Positions 15,001-26,403 of a stretch of 64,000 nucleotides of DNA are shown piece after piece. The DNA is from Galaxea fascicularis (taxonomy: Eukaryota > Cnidaria > Anthozoa > Scleractinia > Euphylliidae). The position numbers were made by a program, and so were the translations under genes. The notes under the pieces are model-generated. The model was given only the letters and a program-made list of their open reading frames with translations, did not search any database and was not told the DNA's origin. The stretch spans positions 1 to 64,000 of the forward strand of contig OX419346.1 in the NCBI GenBank assembly GCA_948470475.1, written 5' to 3'. Each line of letters begins with the position of its first letter. The stretch's first letter is position 1.

Positions 15001-18000
15001 TCTTCTTATTTGAGCTGTGTGCAAGATTTCAGCAAAGTTGAAATTTTGACCAAAACCCAAAGGGGTTAACCCATGCTTTTGGGTCAAATTTGGCTTTTGG
15101 CTCAAACTTTGCCTATTTCAAAGAGGAGTCTAGAAATGATGTTTAAATGCTTCTAGAAACTCCCAAAACATCATTTCTCTTCTTATTTGAGCTGTGTGCA
15201 AGATTTCAGCAAAGTTGAAATTTTGACCAAAACCCAAAGGGGTTAACCCATGCTTTTGGGTCAAATTTGGCTTTTGGCTCAAACTGTGCCTATTTCAAAG
15301 AGGAGTCTAGAAATGATGTTTAAATGCTTCTAGAAACTCCCAAAACATCATTTCTCTTCTTATTTGAGCTGTGTGCAAGATTTCAGCAAAGTTGAAATTT
15401 GGACCAAAACCCAAAGGGGTTAACCCATGCTTTTGGGTCAAATTTGGCTTTTGGCTCGAACTTTGCCTATTTCAAAGAGGAGTCTAGAAATGATGTTTAA
15501 ATGCTTCTAGAAACTCCCAAAACATCATTTCTCTTCTTATTTGAGCTGTGTGCAAGATTTCAGCAAAGTTGAAATTTTGACCAAAACCCAAAGGGGTTAA
15601 CCCATGCTTTTGGGTCAAATTTGGCTTTTGGCTCAAACTGTGCCTATTTCAAAGAGGAGTCTAGAAATGATGTTTAAATGCTTCTAGAAACTCCCAAAAC
15701 ATCATTTCTCTTCTTATTTGAGCTGTGTGCAAGATTTCAGCAAAGTTGAAATTTTGACCAAAACCCAAAGGGGTTAACCCATGCTTTTGGGTCAAATTTG
15801 GCTTTTGGCTCAAACTTTGCCTATTTCAAAGAGGAGTCTAGAAATGATGTTGAAATGCTTCTAGAAACTCCCAAAACATCATTTCTCTTCTTATTTGAGC
15901 TGTGTGCAAGATTTCAGCAAAGTTGAAATTTTGACCAAAACCCAAAGGGGTTAACCCATGCTTTTGGGTCAAATTTGGCTTTTGGCTCAAACTGTGCCTA
16001 TTTCAAAGAGGAGTCTAGAAATGATGTTTAAATGCTTCTAGAAACTCCCAAAACATCATTTCTCTTCTTATTTGAGCTGTGTGCAAGATTTCAGCAAAGT
16101 TGAAATTTTGACCAAAACCCAAAGGGGTTAACCCATGCTTTTGGGTCAAATTTGGCTTTTGGCTCAAACTTTGCCTATTTCAAAGAGGAGTCTAGAAATG
16201 ATGTTTAAATGCTTCTAGAAACTCCCAAAACATCATTTCTCTTCTTATTTGAGCTGTGTGCAAGATTTCAGCAAAGTTGAAATTTGGACCAAAACCCAAA
16301 GGGGTTAACCCATGCTTTTGGGTCAAATTTGGCTTTTGGCTCAAACTTTGCCTATTTCAAAGAGGAGTCTAGAAATGATGTTTAAATGCTTCTAGAAACT
16401 CCCAAAACATCATTTCTCTTCTTATTTGAGCTGTGTGCAAGATTTCAGCAAAGTTGAAATTTTGACCAAAACCCAAAGGGGTTAACCCATGCTTTTGGGT
16501 CAAATTTGGCTTTTGGCTCAAACTTTGCCTATTTCAAAGAGGAGTCTAGAAATGATGTTTAAATGCTTCTAGAAACTCCCAAAACATCATTTCTCTTCTT
16601 ATTTGAGCTGTGTGCAAGATTTCAGCAAGTTGAAATTTTGACCAAAACCCAAAGGGGTTAACCCATGCTTTTGGGTCAAATTTGGCTTTTGGCTCAAACT
16701 TTGCCTATTTCAAAGAGGAGTCTAGAAATGATGTTTAAATGCTTCTAGAAACTCCCAAAACATCATTTCTCTTCTTATTTGAGCTGTGTGCAAGATTTCA
16801 GCAAAGTTGAAATTTGGACCAAAACCCAAAGGGGTTAACCCATGCTTTTGGGTCAAATTTGGCTCTTGGCTCAAACTTTGCCTATTTCAAAGAGGAGTCT
16901 AGAAATGATGTTTAAATGCTTCTAGAAACTCCCAAAACATCATTTCTCTTCTTATTTGAGCTGTGTGCAAGATTTCAGCAAAGTTGAAATTTGGACCAAA
17001 ACCCAAAGGGGTTAACCCATGCTTTTGGGTCAAATTTGGCTTTTGGCTCAAACTTTGCCTATTTCAAAGAGGAGTCTAGAAATGATGTTTAAATGCTTCT
17101 AGAAACTCCCAAAACATCATTTCTCTTCTTATTTGAGCTGTGTGCAAGATTTCAGCAAAGTTGAAATTTTGACCAAAACCCAAAGGGGTTAACCCATGCT
17201 TTTGGGTCAAATTTGGCTTTTGGCTCAAACTTTGCCTATTTCAAAGAGGAGTCTAGAAATGATGTTTAAATGCTTCTAGAAACTCCCAAAACATCATTTC
17301 TCTTCTTATTTGAGCTGTGTGCAAGATTTCAGCAAAGTTGAAATTTGGACCAAAACCCAAAGGGGTTAACCCATGCTTTTGGGTCAAATTTGGCTTTTGG
17401 CTCAAACTTTGCCTATTTCAAAGAGGAGTCTAGAAATGATGTTTAAATGCTTCTAGAAACTCCCAAAACATCATTTCTCTTCTTATTTGAGCTGTGTGCA
17501 AGATTTCAGCAAAGTTGAAATTTGGACCAAAACCCAAAGGGGTTAACCCATGCTTTTGGGTCAAATTTGGCTTTTGGCTCAAACTTTGCCTATTTCAAAG
17601 AGGAGTCTAGAAATGATGTTTAAATGCTTCTAGAAACTCCCAAAACATCATTTCTCTTCTTATTTGAGCTGTGTGCAAGATTTCAGCAAAGTTGAAATTT
17701 GGACCAAAACCCAAAGGGGTTAACCCATGCTTTTGGGTCAAATTTGGCTTTTGGCTCAAACTTTGCCTATTTCAAAGAGGAGTCTAGAAATGATGTTTAA
17801 ATGCTTCTAGAAACTCCCAAAACATCATTTCTCTTCTTATTTGAGCTGTGTGCAAGATTTCAGCAAAGTTGAAATTTTGACCAAAACCCAAAGGGGTTAA
17901 CCCATGCTTTTGGGTCAAATTTGGCTTTTGGCTCAAACTGTGCCTATTTCAAAGAGGAGTCTAGAAATGATGTTTAAATGCTTCTAGAAACTCCCAAAAC

Positions 18001-19645
18001 ATCATTTCTCTTCTTATTTGAGCTGTGTGCAAGATTTCAGCAAAGTTGAAATTTTGACCAAAACCCAAAGGGGTTAACCCATGCTTTTGGGTCAAATTTG
18101 GCTTTTGGCTCAAACTTTGCCTATTTCAAAGAGGAGTCTAGAAATGATGTTTAAATGCTTCTAGAAACTCCCAAAACATCATTTCTCTTCTTATTTGAGC
18201 TGTGTGCAAGATTTCAGCAAAGTTGAAATTTGGACCAAAACCCAAAGGGGTTAACCCATGCTTTTGGGTCAAATTTGGCTTTTGGCTCAAACTTTGCCTA
18301 TTTCAAAGAGGAGTCTAGAAATGATGTTTAAATGCTTCTAGAAACTCCCAAAACATCATTTCTCTTCTTATTTGAGCTGTGTGCAAGATTTCAGCAAAGT
18401 TGAAATTTGGACCAAAACCCAAAGGGGTTAACCCATGCTTTTGGGTCAAATTTGGCTTTTGGCTCAAACTTTGCCTATTTCAAAGAGGAGTCTAGAAATG
18501 ATGTTTAAATGCTTCTAGAAACTCCCAAAACATCATTTCTCTTCTTATTTGAGCTGTGTGCAAGATTTCAGCAAAGTTGAAATTTGGACCAAAACCCAAA
18601 GGGGTTAACCCATGCTTTTGGGTCAAATTTGGCTTTTGGCTCAAACTTTGCCTATTTCAAAGAGGAGTCTAGAAATGATGTTTAAATGCTTCTAGAAACT
18701 CCCAAAACATCATTTCTCTTCTTATTTGAGCTGTGTGCAAGATTTCAGCAAAGTTGAAATTTGGACCAAAACCCAAAGGGGTTAACCCATGCTTTTGGGT
18801 CAAATTTGGCTTTTGGCTCAAACTTTGCCTATTTCAAAGAGGAGTCTAGAAATGATGTTTAAATGCTTCTAGAAACTCCCAAAACATCATTTCTCTTCTT
18901 ATTTGAGCTGTGTGCAAGATTTCAGCAAAGTTGAAATTTGGACCAAAACCCAAAGGGGTTAACCCATGCTTTTGGGTCAAATTTGGCTTTTGGCTCAAAC
19001 TTTGCCTATTTCAAAGAGGAGTCTAGAAATGATGTTTAAATGCTTCTAGAAACTCCCAAAACATCATTTCTCTTCTTATTTGAGCTGTGTGCAAGATTTC
19101 AGCAAAGTTGAAATTTGGACCAAAACCCAAAGGGGTTAACCCATGCTTTTGGGTCAAATTTGGCTTTTGGCTCAAACTTTGCCTATTTCAAAGAGGAGTC
19201 TAGATATGATGTTTAAATGCTTCTAGAAACTCCCAAAACATCATTTTTCTTCTTATTTGAGCTGTGTGCAAGATTTCAGCAAAGTTGAAATTTTGACCAA
19301 AACCCAAAGGGGTTAACCCATGCTTTTGGGTCAAATTAGGCTTTTGGCTCAAACTTTGCCTATTTCAAAGATGAGTCTAGAAATGATGTTTAAATTCTTC
19401 TAGAAGCTCCCAAAACATCACTTCTTTTCCTATTTGAGCTGTGTGCAAGATTTCAGTAAAGTTGAAATTTTGACCAAAACCCATGCTTTTGGGTCAAATT
19501 TGGCTTTTGGCTCAAACTTTGCCTATTTCAAAGAGGAGTCCAGAAATGATGTTTAAATGCTTCTAGAAACTCCCAAAACATCATTTCTATTCTTATTTGA
19601 GCTGTGTGCAAGATTTCAGGAAAGTTGAAATTTTGATTAAATCCC
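1..19645 (+). repeat. 177-bp satellite array, about 111 head-to-tail copies
   Basis: A monomer starting AAAGGGGTTAACCC recurs at 366, 543, 720 and 897, giving an exact 177-bp period that holds, with rare 1-bp indels, to about 19,200. All copies lie in the same orientation and most differ at only a few positions. Recurrent variants are TTTGGACC/TTTTGACC, ACTTTGCC/ACTGTGCC/ACTCTGCC, TGTTTAAATG/TGTTGAAATG and GGCTTTTGGCTC/GCAATTTGGCTG. Each monomer carries the perfect palindrome GGGTTAACCC and a 13-bp inverted repeat (262–274 with 296–308 in one copy). No long open frame crosses the array. Monomer length and homogeneity are typical of centromeric or pericentromeric satellites; that role is an inference. 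The first copy (1–188) contains extra single bases and a divergent tail, and the last three copies (from about 19,200) carry more substitutions and a deletion near 19,480. Confidence 0.98.
262..308. repeat. Inverted repeat inside each satellite monomer (representative copy)
   Basis: AGAAATGATGTTT at 262–274 is exactly complementary to AAACATCATTTCT at 296–308, with a 21-base loop. The overlapping TCTAGAA/TTCTAGA pair offers a second, competing hairpin. The same arms are present in almost every monomer, including copies that vary elsewhere. The TGTTGAAATG variant breaks one arm's last pair. Confidence 0.9.
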
Positions 19646-19712
19646 AAAGGGGTTAACCTTCGGTTTTTGCCAAATTTTGAAACTGACTTAAACTTTGCCT
19701 TTCTGCCTTTTT
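19646..19712 (+). repeat. Degenerate, truncated last satellite copy
   Basis: The sequence begins with the monomer start AAAGGGGTTAACC, then diverges, keeping only patches such as CTTAAACTTTGCCT. Beyond about 19,712 no satellite similarity is visible, so this is the boundary with ordinary genomic DNA. Confidence 0.8.
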
Positions 19713-20138
19713 CTAGTATAGAGTCAAATTAAGCCTCAGTCTTTTGCCGGGAAAAATCTGAGAATTTTTAGAAGCACAGGTATGTTTAGACCTTGTGCTA
19801 AACCCGTGTTGAAAGTGCAGGTCTTAGGGAAAAAGTAAATAAATAGAAAGAACTGTGAAAGAGACAGGCTACAGAAAGGCTAGTTACCAGGCCCGTTTTA
19901 AAGTCGCATTTTTTTTTTTTACTTTTGTTGTTTCAATGATTGAGAAACAAAATAATTATTTCATTTCTTTTTTGGTTACCAGACAACTGCTGTTGTTATT
20001 AGTTACGTTTGAATTCTTCATTGAAAAAGTTGTAAAAGCCACGTTACAGAACATGAACTAGTTAGGTTGAGAAAAAGTCTAAATAAATTTCAGCTGTGAC
20101 TAAAATATTGATGAAAAGCAAAATTAAACCAAACTACT

Positions 20139-20573
20139 TAAAGTGCACCTAACCCCAAAATATTTTTTCGCTAAAACAAATCTTTACACCTGTTGGAAAA
20201 GCATTGCGCTCTTTTTTGTTCTTTTTTGCCAAATGTTGGCTTTTTATAGGCTTCCAAACTTACGAAAAAATAAGCATCATTTGGTACATGACCGAGTGAG
20301 AAGGGGCGTGGGTCTATTCTTGAATTGACGTCAAAAACTGATTTGGATGCATGTACAAAGACTTAATGCGATGCAAATCAGTTTGCAAAAAGAATAGGAT
20401 GACGTAGCGATGAGTATCGCTATATGGATAGAAATAAGCCAATTGAATTGAGTAAGCGCTTTCTCACGTGAAAAACCAAAAATAATTTGCACGTGCTATG
20501 AGGGCGAGCGTGCAAAATCAGTGGTTTTCTTTTTGAAAAGTTGGCCACTTTTGGGTTGGGTCCGTGGAAAAAC
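20139..20573. mobile_element. Possible degenerate inverted-repeat (MITE-like) element
   Basis: Left end GCACCTAACCCCAAAA and right end CTTTTGGGTTGGGT are approximately inverted copies about 430 bp apart. The interior has no coding frame of note. The match is imperfect and no clear target-site duplication is seen, so this could be chance. The flanking stretch 19,713–20,138 shows nothing recognisable. Confidence 0.35.
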
Positions 20574-21730
20574 GAAGGAAAAAACGAAGTTTTATTCTAA
20601 TGAGATACGACATCTTTCAGTGTTCAGCTGCTTCTGATTTCCTCCATGAGACTCTTATCCTTTAGCTTTTGTAATTCTTGAGTCTAGCTCAGTGGGCACT
20701 CAGAGATAACCCTCTTCAGACCTTTTAATCTAGTGATTTCTTGTAAAACCTCAAACGTCAGACCCACTTTGCACATCATAATCAGGACATTCAACAAGAT
20801 TTGTAGCCTCTGTGATAGTAGGTGGCTGCGGTCATTATAAGAGTCTTCAAAAGTATTTTACCAATATAGCCATGTAGCCGGTGACTCGATGGCTTACAGC
20901 CGCCGGAGCTTCGGGGGCAGCAGGCTTCTATTGAAAGCCCTGCATAATGACAGGAAAGTACTGTTCAGTTGCTTTCATATCAACCTCGGCTTCACTTACT
21001 AATGAAGCACCTCCAAATTTTCAACGTAGTTTTCAGGGGTTTCACCGGACATAATGTCCGGTTGTTTGTCATGTAAAGTCTGGTTGCAACATCCGATAGT
21101 TCAGAGCAACCTATGATTTCGGTGCTATAAAATGCTACCGAAAACCCTGCGGTTTAGACAATTTTATTTCTTATTGTTCATTATTTTAATATAAAATACA
21201 AAATAGTAAAAAAGAACCAAGTTAAGCTATAAAAAACACAATACAAGACAAATCGAAACGAATTCACCGACATGTCCGTTTTTGTCTTCATCATATAAAA
21301 GTTAGTTTGCAATTTGATCAATACGCTAGTCATATAACAAAGCTCGATCTCTATGTTCTCTATCTTAAATAATCATAAATACAATAATCATCCAAGTTGA
21401 TGTTCATTCATTCCGCCATTCTCTGTATCCAGTTTTGCAAATTGTGTTATAGTATATCTCAATCTATTAGGTATTTTCCATTAGTTTATAAATGAATCGC
21501 GATAGAAAAAGAGATTCCGGTTGAAGAGTCGCGATCGTTGCTTTCTACAATAGTTTCAAAATAAAGTAGATCAAAAACGCAACTGCACGAGGGTTTAATT
21601 ATTTACCTTCTTCTTTCAAATAACGAAACAAGAGTCCAGTGTCTGTGCGCGGATTGAACTTATCGAAGCTGGCACGGCGCTCTTTTCAATAACTGAATTG
21701 ACATTGTTTTCAAGGTGAGAAACGAAAACA
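20574..21730. other. Intergenic, no gene seen
   Basis: AT-rich sequence with stop codons in all frames and no exon-like segment. The only structure noticed is a short near-palindrome, CCGGACATAATGTCCGG, near 21,046. Confidence 0.6.
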
Positions 21731-22092
21731 TTAGGGAGCAACGATGGCGACGACGGCAACGAAAACGTCATTTCAAAATATAACTTCTCGTTTTTGTAAC
21801 TCCTTCGCGATTATTCCAATTTGTTTAACTTGAAAAATGCTGGCGAGCTGTCCTTGGTCTAAATTACCGTGAACGGTGTTAAAGCAAAGAAAACGAAAGA
21901 AAACTTGTCGTCATGCGCTCACGTTCTCGAGAAAACCTAAAATTTGGTCATTTCACGTTGTTTTTTTACGGAGGACGGCAAAGAAATGTATTAAAATGTA
22001 AAACGCACGTGCAGAGTATTGTTTTGGTTCATTAATCCCATTGTTTTGTGGCGTTCTCGTAGCCGTCGTCGTCGTCGTTGCAGCTCCCTATT
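21731..22092 (+). mobile_element. MITE family A, copy 1
   Basis: A 360-bp element bounded by TAGGGAGC and GCTCCCTA, with GC-rich subterminal repeats (GACGACGGCAACG near the left end, CGTCGTCGTCGTCG at the right end). It contains the signature GAAAACGTCATTTCAAA, shared with copies at 37.6 kb and, inverted, at 42.1–42.5 kb. It has no coding capacity. The TA next to both ends hints at a TA target, which is an inference. Confidence 0.8.
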
Positions 22093-22645
22093 ATTTTACC
22101 CCAAACGTAACCCATTAACCACGAGCACGGATATTCTCACCACATTCTCAACACAACTCTTCTGGTAGTAATTAGGAGAATTTTAAAACTGATCAAGAAT
22201 CAACACCTTTGGCCTATCGTGATCATGTCCCTAGTTCCCATGTTATAACAATGTAGGACCGTGAACTAAAGGCCTAAAACAGGTATTCCTGTGGGGATCG
22301 TGCGCCTTACCCCTAACTCCTCTTTTATGTCTGTTAAACAGGATAACAAGAAGCACGTGTGGTCTTGGTCTGTTAAACAGGTGTGGCTTCGTCTTCCCAT
22401 TTTTTGCACATACTTTCTTGCGTAGGTTAAATGGTTAAATACACATCTTTACCTACACGATGCATGTACCAGTAAACAAAGACAGTACTGACTGCTTCCT
22501 CCTTCAGCGAAAATGTTCTACCAACCATCCACTCACGCACCTGCCCCCTCCCTAGGATTCCCAATTTACATTTTGTTGGGAGGGAGGAGTGCCTGTCTTC
22601 TGGTTGAAAGGGAGGAGCATTTCACTTCCTAATTATCTCTTACAG
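22093..22645. other. Intergenic, no gene seen
   Basis: No reading frame, RNA gene or clear repeat was recognised in this stretch. Confidence 0.5.
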
Positions 22646-22771
22646 GCATTTGAAACCAATGAATTTCCCTTTGAGGGAGTAATTGTCTTCAAAATGTTCC
22701 TGCTCAAAGCAAGGAAAATATATCGGCAGTTGGAGACAAAAATCAAACAAGAAACTACAGCATGCACAGAG
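22646..22771 (+). CDS. Orphan exon-like segment, unidentified
   Basis: A 126-bp open segment is preceded by a good acceptor (pyrimidine-rich, ending TCTTACAG) and followed by a donor (GAG|GTAACC). It is open for 42 codons, beginning AFETNEFPFEG and continuing with a lysine-rich, probably helical stretch (FLLKARKIYRQLETKIKQET). I found no neighbouring exons in phase on this strand and do not recognise the family. It could be a lone exon of an unannotated gene, a captured exon, or chance. Confidence 0.25.
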
Positions 22772-23758
22772 GTAACCGTGAGTATTATACCTTGCTAAAA
22801 AAGATTTCGCAAATACTAATGTCAAATGTCTAGCTACGCTAGGTAACCAAGCTAAGGAACCTAAAAAAAAAGAGTACGTCACAAGGTCATTTGCGGCCAG
22901 TCACGTGGGCATGCGCGAGGACCTTTAGGATGTCCAACGCGTTTCTTATAACCTGAAAAACAAGACAGACACGTCAGTCCCACGCGGAAACGATTTACAC
23001 ATACTGACGGATGAAATTTAAACAGCCAAATATTGTTGCATACGGCACGTCAGTCAAAAAGTATTTTATTTATGGAAAATTAAAAACCTCTTTCTTATTC
23101 AACACCATAACACAGCTTAATTCACTGAGCCTGTTGCAAAAAAATTAATGCGATACGAAAGATGCCATCTTCCACAACGTCGTTTGCCTCAGGATCGGAT
23201 AAAAAGTGCGTAAACGGGACGAATATTTGGATGCATTAGGAGCATAATTTATTTAAATGTGTTAAATATTACTAGCTGTAACGTTTCGTTGTGTTGGTTT
23301 TATCTCTAACCTTTAGTATTTATACAATTGTCCGTGTAAATCTCGCGTCTTTATTGGTCTGGACGAGTTTGCGATTAAATGAGTATAGACCCACCAATCA
23401 CGTGAGTCAAAGAACGTAAACAAAAAGTCAATATATAAAAACAAATAGATTGCATTTGTCAGTGCGTGTGTATCCTAATAACGCATGGAGAACATCCATC
23501 ACGCTACTCGCCTGCGCCTAGAACCAGACTTCTTTGTTCTTACTACGATTTGACGTTGTTATACTATGTGATAATCATTTGCACATTCACGTGCACCTTG
23601 GTATTTAATCATATGCACTTTAATTGCATTATATAGCATTGTCACGCACGTATCCGATAGCATGTATTTATGTCTTGCTTCGGCTTAATAAATTCAGATT
23701 TGAACATGTTACCGAACGACAAACAACGTCATCAGTGCGTAACCAGAGTACACACGCA
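22772..23758. other. Intergenic, no gene seen
   Basis: AT-rich sequence without a supported exon, RNA gene or repeat. Confidence 0.5.
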
Positions 23759-23962
23759 CGGCCAAACGAGGACACATTGTTGCGGACACATTGTTGCCGG
23801 CACAAATGTTTCCCCGTTTGCCCGCGCGCGCAACATTTGTTGCAGACACAAATGTTTCCCCGATTGCGCAGCACGGAAACACAACATTCAATTTGTGTCC
23901 CGCGCGCAAAAAACATCATGAGCAACAATGTGTCCGCAAGAATGTATCCTCGATTGCCGGGG
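23759..23962. mobile_element. Small inverted-repeat element with internal tandem repeats
   Basis: The left end (CGAGGACACATTGTTGC from 23,768) and right end (inverted copy up to about 23,953) form terminal inverted repeats of roughly 32 bp, extending weakly to 23,759 and 23,962. Inside, GGACACATTGTTGC is tandemly repeated at a 15-bp spacing and ACAAATGTTTCCCCG recurs 46 bp apart. Open frames over this stretch on both strands are by-products of the repeats, not genes. Confidence 0.6.
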
Positions 23963-24784
23963 CCTTAACTTTTCACTGTTGGTGCACGACCAAGTGGTCA
24001 CTTACGAGAAAAATCAACAAAATAAATCCAAATCTGAACTGATTAACTAATTACATAAAGATATTACCTTTCTAAGAAAAATAAGGCTCAGCGAAAAGAT
24101 TGAAAGCACTGGCATATTTCACATGGAATAACGTCTGGAAAATCTTATACTACTGTTGAAACTTTGTTGAGATTTTGCTAGTACAGATGACTGTACCAAA
24201 CCCTGTTTACCAACAGATTTAATCATAGCCGTCGACACTCCGAGTCTGCGCTGTTAAAAACTGAACTTTTGAGACATTTGAGTAATGATTTTCTTAAGAT
24301 CATAGGTGATCATGTTGGGTGGTCGATTACTGGAAACAGAAAACAAAAGAATATGTCAAATTTATGGCCCAAAAAGTGTTCCCGGTCGCTTAAGAAATTT
24401 GAGTGGTGATCGCTTACGAGAGAGTTTTTGAAACAGTATTTGACTGAGAATCAAAACAGTTGTTTACAAAGTGGTCACTGACGAGAAGTGGTCGCTATAA
24501 GTGGTGCATACACTTCTTATTGGAAATTTCAGAGATAACAACAGTGCAGTATACGTACAGAACGCAAAGAGAGTAAATGACACTTACCAATATCGTCCAA
24601 TCGTGCCGTCACTGCTACCACTAAAGGACCAAAACAATCAGTAAATATTTGTCCGTTAAACATTTTGTTTAGGTTTAACCTGTTGTGCTTCACGTTAACC
24701 CTGCGCCCCATGTCACATCGCAGGGGGGCCGGAAACCCCGCTACTTCCATGAAAGTAACTCGTAAATGGGTTATATTTAAACCA
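23963..24784. other. Intergenic, no gene seen
   Basis: No supported exon, RNA gene or clear repeat was recognised here. The stretch borders the LINE fragment that follows. Confidence 0.45.
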
Positions 24785-25400
24785 AGACTTGGAAAATGTT
24801 CACAAATGGTTGAGAACAAACAAACGTACTCTAAACATGACTAAAACCGAGTTTATGCTCATCGGTTCAAGGTAGAGATTAAGCACTCTCACAGACAATC
24901 ACAATTAATGATAATCAAGTTAGCCAGGTCACCACCGCAAAATCACTTGGAGTGACCATCGATAACAAACTCGAATGGAGCAGTCACATTGATAAACTAA
25001 CAAAGGTCGCTTCTGGCATTGGGGCTATAAAACGAATAAGGCACCTTGTCCCTCAAGCGACTTTGCATCTAATACATCAAGCTCTGATTCAGCCACATTT
25101 TGACTATTGCAACATTTTTTGGGGAAACTGTGGGATAACTTTGTAGAACAAGGTACAAAAACTACAAAACAGAGCAGCCCGTGTTTTGACTTATTCAAAT
25201 TATGACGCTGATACTGGTCACTTGTAAGAGCTCCTGGGATGGAAAAACCTAGCTTCTCAGCAACAAATACAAAGAGCCACAACGGTCTATAAGTCTCTAC
25301 ACGGTTTAGCCCCAGACTATTTATGTTCTAGATCTGAAAGGCGACAAAACTGCGTGTAACATAAGAGACTCTGAGAATAAGCTTAATGTTCTATTGCCGC
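24785..25400 (+). pseudogene. LINE (non-LTR retrotransposon) reverse-transcriptase fragment, broken
   Basis: Conceptual translation with frameshifts gives the C-terminal part of a LINE reverse transcriptase: an NMTKTEFMLIGS segment, then LGVTIDNKLEWSSHIDK, GAIKRIRHLVPQATLHLIH, LIQPHFDYCNIFWGNCG, LQNRAARVLTYSNYDA and a YKSLHGLAPDYL segment. These are hallmarks of the post-catalytic region of such elements. Stops interrupt it (for example at about 24,872, 25,144 and 25,226), and the catalytic FADD region and endonuclease are absent, so it is a dead 3' fragment. It runs directly into a CTAT/CTGT microsatellite, which may mark its tail. The exact clade (CR1, RTE or related) cannot be decided by eye. 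Confidence 0.85.
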
Positions 25401-25411
25401 GCACAAACTAA

Positions 25412-25423
25412 CCTATCTACCTA

Positions 25424-25483
<60 letters not shown>
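25412..25483. repeat. CTAT/CTGT tetranucleotide microsatellite
   Basis: A run of CTAT units, then CTGT units, then CTAT units, ending at CTAG. It directly follows the LINE fragment. Confidence 0.95.
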
Positions 25484-26273
25484 GTTCACATGATTGTTCT
25501 AGCGATCATAGCATTTCGTTGGCCTAATATTTTCATGGGATTCTAATACCTGAATCAAGTTCGGGCTTCAAAACCACTGAAGTTTCAAACTTCACTGTAT
25601 AACGTAATGAGAAAATTCCCAAGTGTAGTCATCTTCAAACCCCCCCCCCCCCCTTCCCCCTTCCCCTTTAACCTGAGACGCCATCAGGCCACTCTCTCAA
25701 GCTGTTTTACTTGTCAAACCCAATACATTAGGAAATGCAACTTGCCTTTTGGCAAAATAACTTCACCCCCACCCCAAAATAAGAAACAAATAAAGAAAGC
25801 ACCCTAAAAAGTCTTTAAACAAATGTAATAGCACTATATGGTGTTCCCACGATACTTCAGCTCTATCAAGTCTTCTCACCTCCATTTCCGGAACTATTAG
25901 TCCTCGGCAGAACATTTGGTAATGTGTCAGAAAGACGCTTTGGAAGCGAGCTCTGAGAGACAAGAATTCATGCGTCAAGTACTTTGTAAGTATCCACAGG
26001 ATTACAATCATCAAACTCGCGACAGCGGTTGAATCTCTTCCCCAATCCCTTAATAATCACTCGGCAGGTCACAAGAGATAAAAATCCAGCGGAAAATAGG
26101 TAACAACGTTCATTTGCTGTTTGGAGGGTAAATTTAAGTCTACGCCGTGTTTTTGAAATTTTAAATTTACGTCTGTGCGTCACAGTGGAAAGTCCTCCAT
26201 CCCTTAAACGCACTTTTCACCTCACAGTCCTCCACAAACTGTTCCCCGGAAACGAAAAAAGTCCTCCTCGCAT
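25484..26273. other. Intergenic, no supported gene; poly-C run
   Basis: Includes a 14-base C run at 25,640–25,653 followed by TTCCCCCTTCCCC. Two overlapping minus-strand open frames of about 80 codons (25,763–26,213) have no start context, splice sites or recognised family. This is probably 3' flanking DNA of the phosphatase gene. Confidence 0.45.
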
Positions 26274-26371
26274 GAATAGAGGAAAGCGAGAAATGGCGGG
26301 AAACCCCGATCATGTGACTTCTGAATAGAGGAAGGCGAGAAATGGCGGGAAACCCCGATCATGTGACTTCT
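26274..26371. repeat. Tandem duplication, 2 x 49 bp, with E2F-like and E-box-like sites
   Basis: Two nearly identical 49-bp units start at GAATAGAGG (26,274 and 26,323). Each contains ATGGCGGGAAA, an E2F-type match, and CATGTGAC, an E-box or M-box match. The position just beyond the phosphatase stop codon is unusual for a promoter. A regulatory role is only suggested by the motifs. Confidence 0.6.
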
Positions 26372-26403
26372 CTCGCCGTTCGCGTCACTTGACAAAAGAA
26401 AAG

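Noticed and set aside
1..19645. Regular direct repeats considered as a CRISPR array
   Set aside because: The period is filled by one continuous 177-bp monomer with no unique spacers, and the context is eukaryotic.
1..19645. GGGTTAACCC in each monomer as evidence of telomere fusion
   Set aside because: Only this single palindrome is present, with no runs of TTAGGG on either side.
23624..24042. Overlapping open frames of 66–114 codons on both strands
   Set aside because: They arise from the GC-rich tandem and inverted repeats of a small transposon; the proteins are Cys/His/Arg-rich repeats without a family.
25763..26213. Two minus-strand open frames of about 80 codons beyond the phosphatase gene
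   Set aside because: No splice sites, start context or recognised domain; probably 3' flanking DNA.
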